Positions 12,881-14,932 of a stretch of DNA of 14,932 nt are shown here, in pieces; position 1 is the first letter of the stretch; every line of letters begins with the position of its first letter. The stretch comes from DATAMF01 sp964472565 (GTDB lineage: Bacteria > Chloroflexota > Anaerolineae > Aggregatilineales > Aggregatilineaceae), in the NCBI GenBank assembly GCA_964472565.1, contig CAYYNB010000154.1, forward strand, positions 1 to 14,932. The letters are read 5' to 3'. The translations under genes were made by a program, and so were the position numbers. The notes under the pieces are model-generated. The model saw only the letters and a list, made by a program, of their open reading frames with translations, did no database searches and was not told the DNA's origin.

Positions 12881-13798
12881 ATGAAACGCTTGCTTTTAAG
12901 TTTATTCATTTTGATCGCACTCAGCGTGTCGGCCTGTGGCGATGACAGCGACGACAAAGGTAAAGACGATAAAAAGGAGACGAAGTTACCCCAAGCGGTA
13001 TCCATCCTGGATGGCGGGCTGGAATTCCACCTGCCGGACGGCTGGAAAACCGCGCCAATCGAAGGCATGAGCGGCGGCACCGTCTTTTATAACGATCCGC
13101 GCCTCAGCGAACTCGATCCGAATGAGTTGCAGGAAACGATCTCGGTCACATTCGGGGATACCGTCGAACTGGATACGTCTGATCTGCCCGTCAAGGAAAA
13201 TCTGGTCATGGGGCTTGTCGGGGTAACGCCCTATGACGAGGAAATGAGCAGCAAATCGCCCCAAGAAATCGTTGAAGCCGTCTTTTCGCAGGCCGGTTAC
13301 AGCCTCGGCTCAAAAGACATCACCACCTTCGACAACGGCGCGTATGCCTACTATCGACCCACCGGCAGCGATATGCACGGGATCGCGGGCATCGTCAAAG
13401 AGGGAGACAGCATCGGCGTCGCCCTGATCACCACCGACAAACTGAGCGAAAATGAGGGCACGCTGGCCGACATTGTGCGCTCAATCCGCATCAATCCGAG
13501 CAAAGTCCCGACTTCAACACCCTATGCAGAACCAACCCGGTTTATTCCCACTCAAGCACCCGTCGAAACCGTGATCGTCATCGTGACGGATACCCCCGAC
13601 TTCGTGGTTACTCCGTTTGAGACGCCGGTCACACCCTGCACCTACGCTGTTCAACCAGGGGATACGCTGGCATCCATCGCTATCCAACATAATATTTCGA
13701 TGGAAGACTTGATCGAATTGAATGACATCACCGAAGACACAACCATGCTCGAAATCGGCCAGGAACTGCAACTGCCGATCCCCGGCTGCGTGGAATAA
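12881..13798 (+). CDS. LysM-domain lipoprotein (paralogue 2)
   Basis: The ATG at 12881 (305 aa) is preferred to an adjacent in-frame TTG at 12878; GGGGG lies 10 nt upstream. The lipoprotein signal has lipobox S-V-S-A-C19-G, followed by a very acidic and lysine-rich spacer (21-35). The domain at about 44-205 shares the GLEFHLPDGW start and the closing DIVRSIRI helix-strand pattern with the lipoprotein at 10630. A Pro/Thr linker (209-252) leads to one LysM domain (about 254-300, YAVQPGDTLASIAIQHNIS), which binds peptidoglycan-like glycans. C253 and C303 flank the LysM and could form a disulfide. It should tether the N-terminal domain between membrane and cell-wall-like material. Confidence 0.92.
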   Translation: MKRLLLSLFILIALSVSACGDDSDDKGKDDKKETKLPQAVSILDGGLEFHLPDGWKTAPIEGMSGGTVFYNDPRLSELDPNELQETISVTFGDTVELDTSDLPVKENLVMGLVGVTPYDEEMSSKSPQEIVEAVFSQAGYSLGSKDITTFDNGAYAYYRPTGSDMHGIAGIVKEGDSIGVALITTDKLSENEGTLADIVRSIRINPSKVPTSTPYAEPTRFIPTQAPVETVIVIVTDTPDFVVTPFETPVTPCTYAVQPGDTLASIAIQHNISMEDLIELNDITEDTTMLEIGQELQLPIPGCVE

Positions 13799-13804
13799 TA
13801 TCAC

Positions 13805-13835
13805 GGGGCGGATCGTGAGATTCGCCCTATTTTTT
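13805..13835 (+). terminator. intrinsic terminator of the LysM lipoprotein gene
   Basis: A 10-bp stem (GGGGCGGATC with GATTCGCCCT, two G-T wobbles) closes on a GTGA tetraloop (GNRA class) and is followed by ATTTTTT. It overlaps the stop codon of the convergent methyltransferase gene. No T-run follows on the minus strand, so it acts on the plus strand only. Confidence 0.88.
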
Positions 13836-14606
13836 GCGTCCGAACAAATGGAAAAAGCGGGCCAGCAGATAATAGGGGTATTGGTCGCTCAGTTCGATCT
13901 CTAACCGTTCGAGTTGGGCGTAAAACGCGGGATCGGCTTTTTTCTCGTTATCATAAATATAGTCACTCACGCAGCGAATCCCATAATGCCCGCAGAGGTC
14001 ATAGCCTGCCGCCTGAAGCATCTCGATCACGTCCTGCGCCGCGTAACGCTGTGTCACCGTACCGAAGCCGGGATGCGGGCTGGATCGGGCATCAATCGCC
14101 TGGGCTGCCCCTTCCAAATCCAGATGCAGCAGCGCCGCCGTCATCGCGTCCGAATAGCGGTTCACACTCGCCAGCGACAGCAGCCCGCCCGCTTTCAGCG
14201 GCACACTGATCGCCTGGATCGCGCGGCGCGGATCATCCACATATTGCAGCACGTTATGGAACAGCACACAGTCAAACATGGGTTCAGGAAACAACGTGGG
14301 CAAATCCAGCAGATCCGCCTGTTGCAGCGTAATCTGACCATCCAGGCCCACACGGTCAATCGTGCGCCGCGCGTCGTCCAGCATCTCGCCCGAAAAATCG
14401 ACCAGCGTCACCGGATAACCCTGCTGCGCCAGCGTTATCGCATCTTCGCCGCTGCCGCCGCCCACGTCCAGAATCCGCAGCGGGGCCGGGCCAAGCTGCC
14501 GCCGCAGATTGACCTGATACAGCGTATACCGTAGGCGGTTCCAGGGCTGCTGCGAAATCTGCCGCCAGAATTCCATCCCGCTGTCGAACTGCTGCGCCGA
14601 AGTCAT
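13827..14606 (-). CDS. SAM-dependent methyltransferase, CmoM-like
   Basis: The 259-residue class I methyltransferase has motif I ILDVGGGSGEDA (45-56), an acidic strand-2 end at D70 (TLVDFSGEML), FDCVLFHNVLQYVDDPRRAI (111-130) and LKAGGLLSLASVNRY (137-151). From memory, several segments align with E. coli CmoM (tRNA cmo5U34 carboxyl methyltransferase). They are the FHxVLxxVxDPR segment, the C-terminal GIRCVSDYI (209-217) and the LEIELSDQYPYYLLARFFH block (235-253). The substrate could be wobble-uridine tRNA or a small molecule; no cmoA or cmoB is visible here. It begins 3 bp after the Uma2 stop, so it is probably in that operon. Confidence 0.9.
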   Translation of the reverse strand: MTSAQQFDSGMEFWRQISQQPWNRLRYTLYQVNLRRQLGPAPLRILDVGGGSGEDAITLAQQGYPVTLVDFSGEMLDDARRTIDRVGLDGQITLQQADLLDLPTLFPEPMFDCVLFHNVLQYVDDPRRAIQAISVPLKAGGLLSLASVNRYSDAMTAALLHLDLEGAAQAIDARSSPHPGFGTVTQRYAAQDVIEMLQAAGYDLCGHYGIRCVSDYIYDNEKKADPAFYAQLERLEIELSDQYPYYLLARFFHLFGRKK

Positions 14607-14609
14607 AAA

Positions 14610-14932
14610 CTAGCCTTCATCGGGGAAAATATCGCGCACCGCCAACCGGAAACCGGGTAAGACCGTCCCGCCGTCGATCACACCGTCGATCCCCACCATC
14701 AACGGAGCCTGATCCGGCGCGTAAATCTCGACGTGTTTTCGTTCGGGATTAACCAACCAGACCGTCGTTCCCGCCCGCAGATAATTCACGATTTTGATGC
14801 GCATCTCCACCGGATCATCCGACGGTGACAGCACTTCGACGGCTAAATCGGGGGGATTCGGCGTATACGCTTCATGCGAGGATTGAGGCTGTCTGGCAAA
14901 CGAGATAAATCCGGCATCGGGGATATACCGCT
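14610..14932 (-). CDS. Uma2-family endonuclease-like protein, partial (5' end outside window)
   Basis: The frame is open from the stop at 14610 to the window edge, giving about 107 C-terminal codons; the first in-window Met is not the start. Visible motifs are RYIPDAGFISF near the edge, then PPDLAVEVLSPSDDP with the PD...E-x-V core of the restriction-endonuclease fold. IKIVNYLRAGTTVWLVNPERKHVEIY follows. This is the standard Uma2/DUF820 (PF05685) C-terminal half with its catalytic Asp and Glu kept. The family is greatly expanded in cyanobacteria and Chloroflexota, and its cellular role is unclear. The gene is followed after 3 bp by the CmoM-like methyltransferase. Confidence 0.9.
   Translation of the reverse strand, partial: RYIPDAGFISFARQPQSSHEAYTPNPPDLAVEVLSPSDDPVEMRIKIVNYLRAGTTVWLVNPERKHVEIYAPDQAPLMVGIDGVIDGGTVLPGFRLAVRDIFPDEG

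Overview
The window is about 15 kb of moderately GC-rich bacterial chromosome, densely packed with genes. Several traits together suggest a member of the Chloroflexota, probably Anaerolineae-like. These are lipoproteins with an 'SACGD' lipobox and P/T-rich linkers, an exported SH3b plus WD40 protein, a LysM domain bracketed by cysteines, an archaeal/eukaryal-type prolyl-tRNA synthetase, a Uma2-family protein and small dispersed palindromes. The taxonomy is inference. No rRNA, tRNA, transposase, integrase or CRISPR array was seen.

Layout. Positions 1-178 hold a possible 3' end of an upstream gene, a strong terminator and a leader. A lone 180-aa protein follows (179-721, +). The minus-strand block 772-5499 reads from right to left: proS, a zinc-ribbon protein, a GYD-domain protein, a SAM methyltransferase, and an exported SH3b/WD40 protein with its own promoter. 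Two GC-rich palindromic repeats sit between genes of this block. A secreted serine beta-lactamase-like hydrolase (5671-7113, +) then ends in a hairpin terminator that also serves the next block from the other side.

The most interesting part is the minus-strand operon 10546-7152. Its order is a MazG/DCTPP1-like NTP pyrophosphatase; two tandem paralogues, each fusing a macro-like domain to a nucleoside-deoxyribosyltransferase-like (DRHyd/TIR-related) domain; a LOG-family (SLOG) phosphoribohydrolase-like protein; and an unrecognised 130-aa protein. The first four genes are tightly packed, with coupled starts or strong Shine-Dalgarno sites. The operon begins at a consensus -10 box next to a 14-bp dyad and ends at a terminator. 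The predicted activities form a logical chain: NTP to NMP, then cleavage of the base-sugar bond, with a domain that may sense ADP-ribose or a related nucleotide. This could be nucleotide-pool sanitation or a nucleotide-depleting conflict (defence) system.

Divergent from it are two related lipoproteins (10630-11388 and 12881-13798) that bracket an AAA+ ATPase with a BCS1-like Walker B and a TTG start. Each of the last two has its own promoter, and strong terminators follow the ATPase and the LysM lipoprotein. The right edge holds a CmoM-like methyltransferase and the 3' part of a Uma2-family gene, both on the minus strand.
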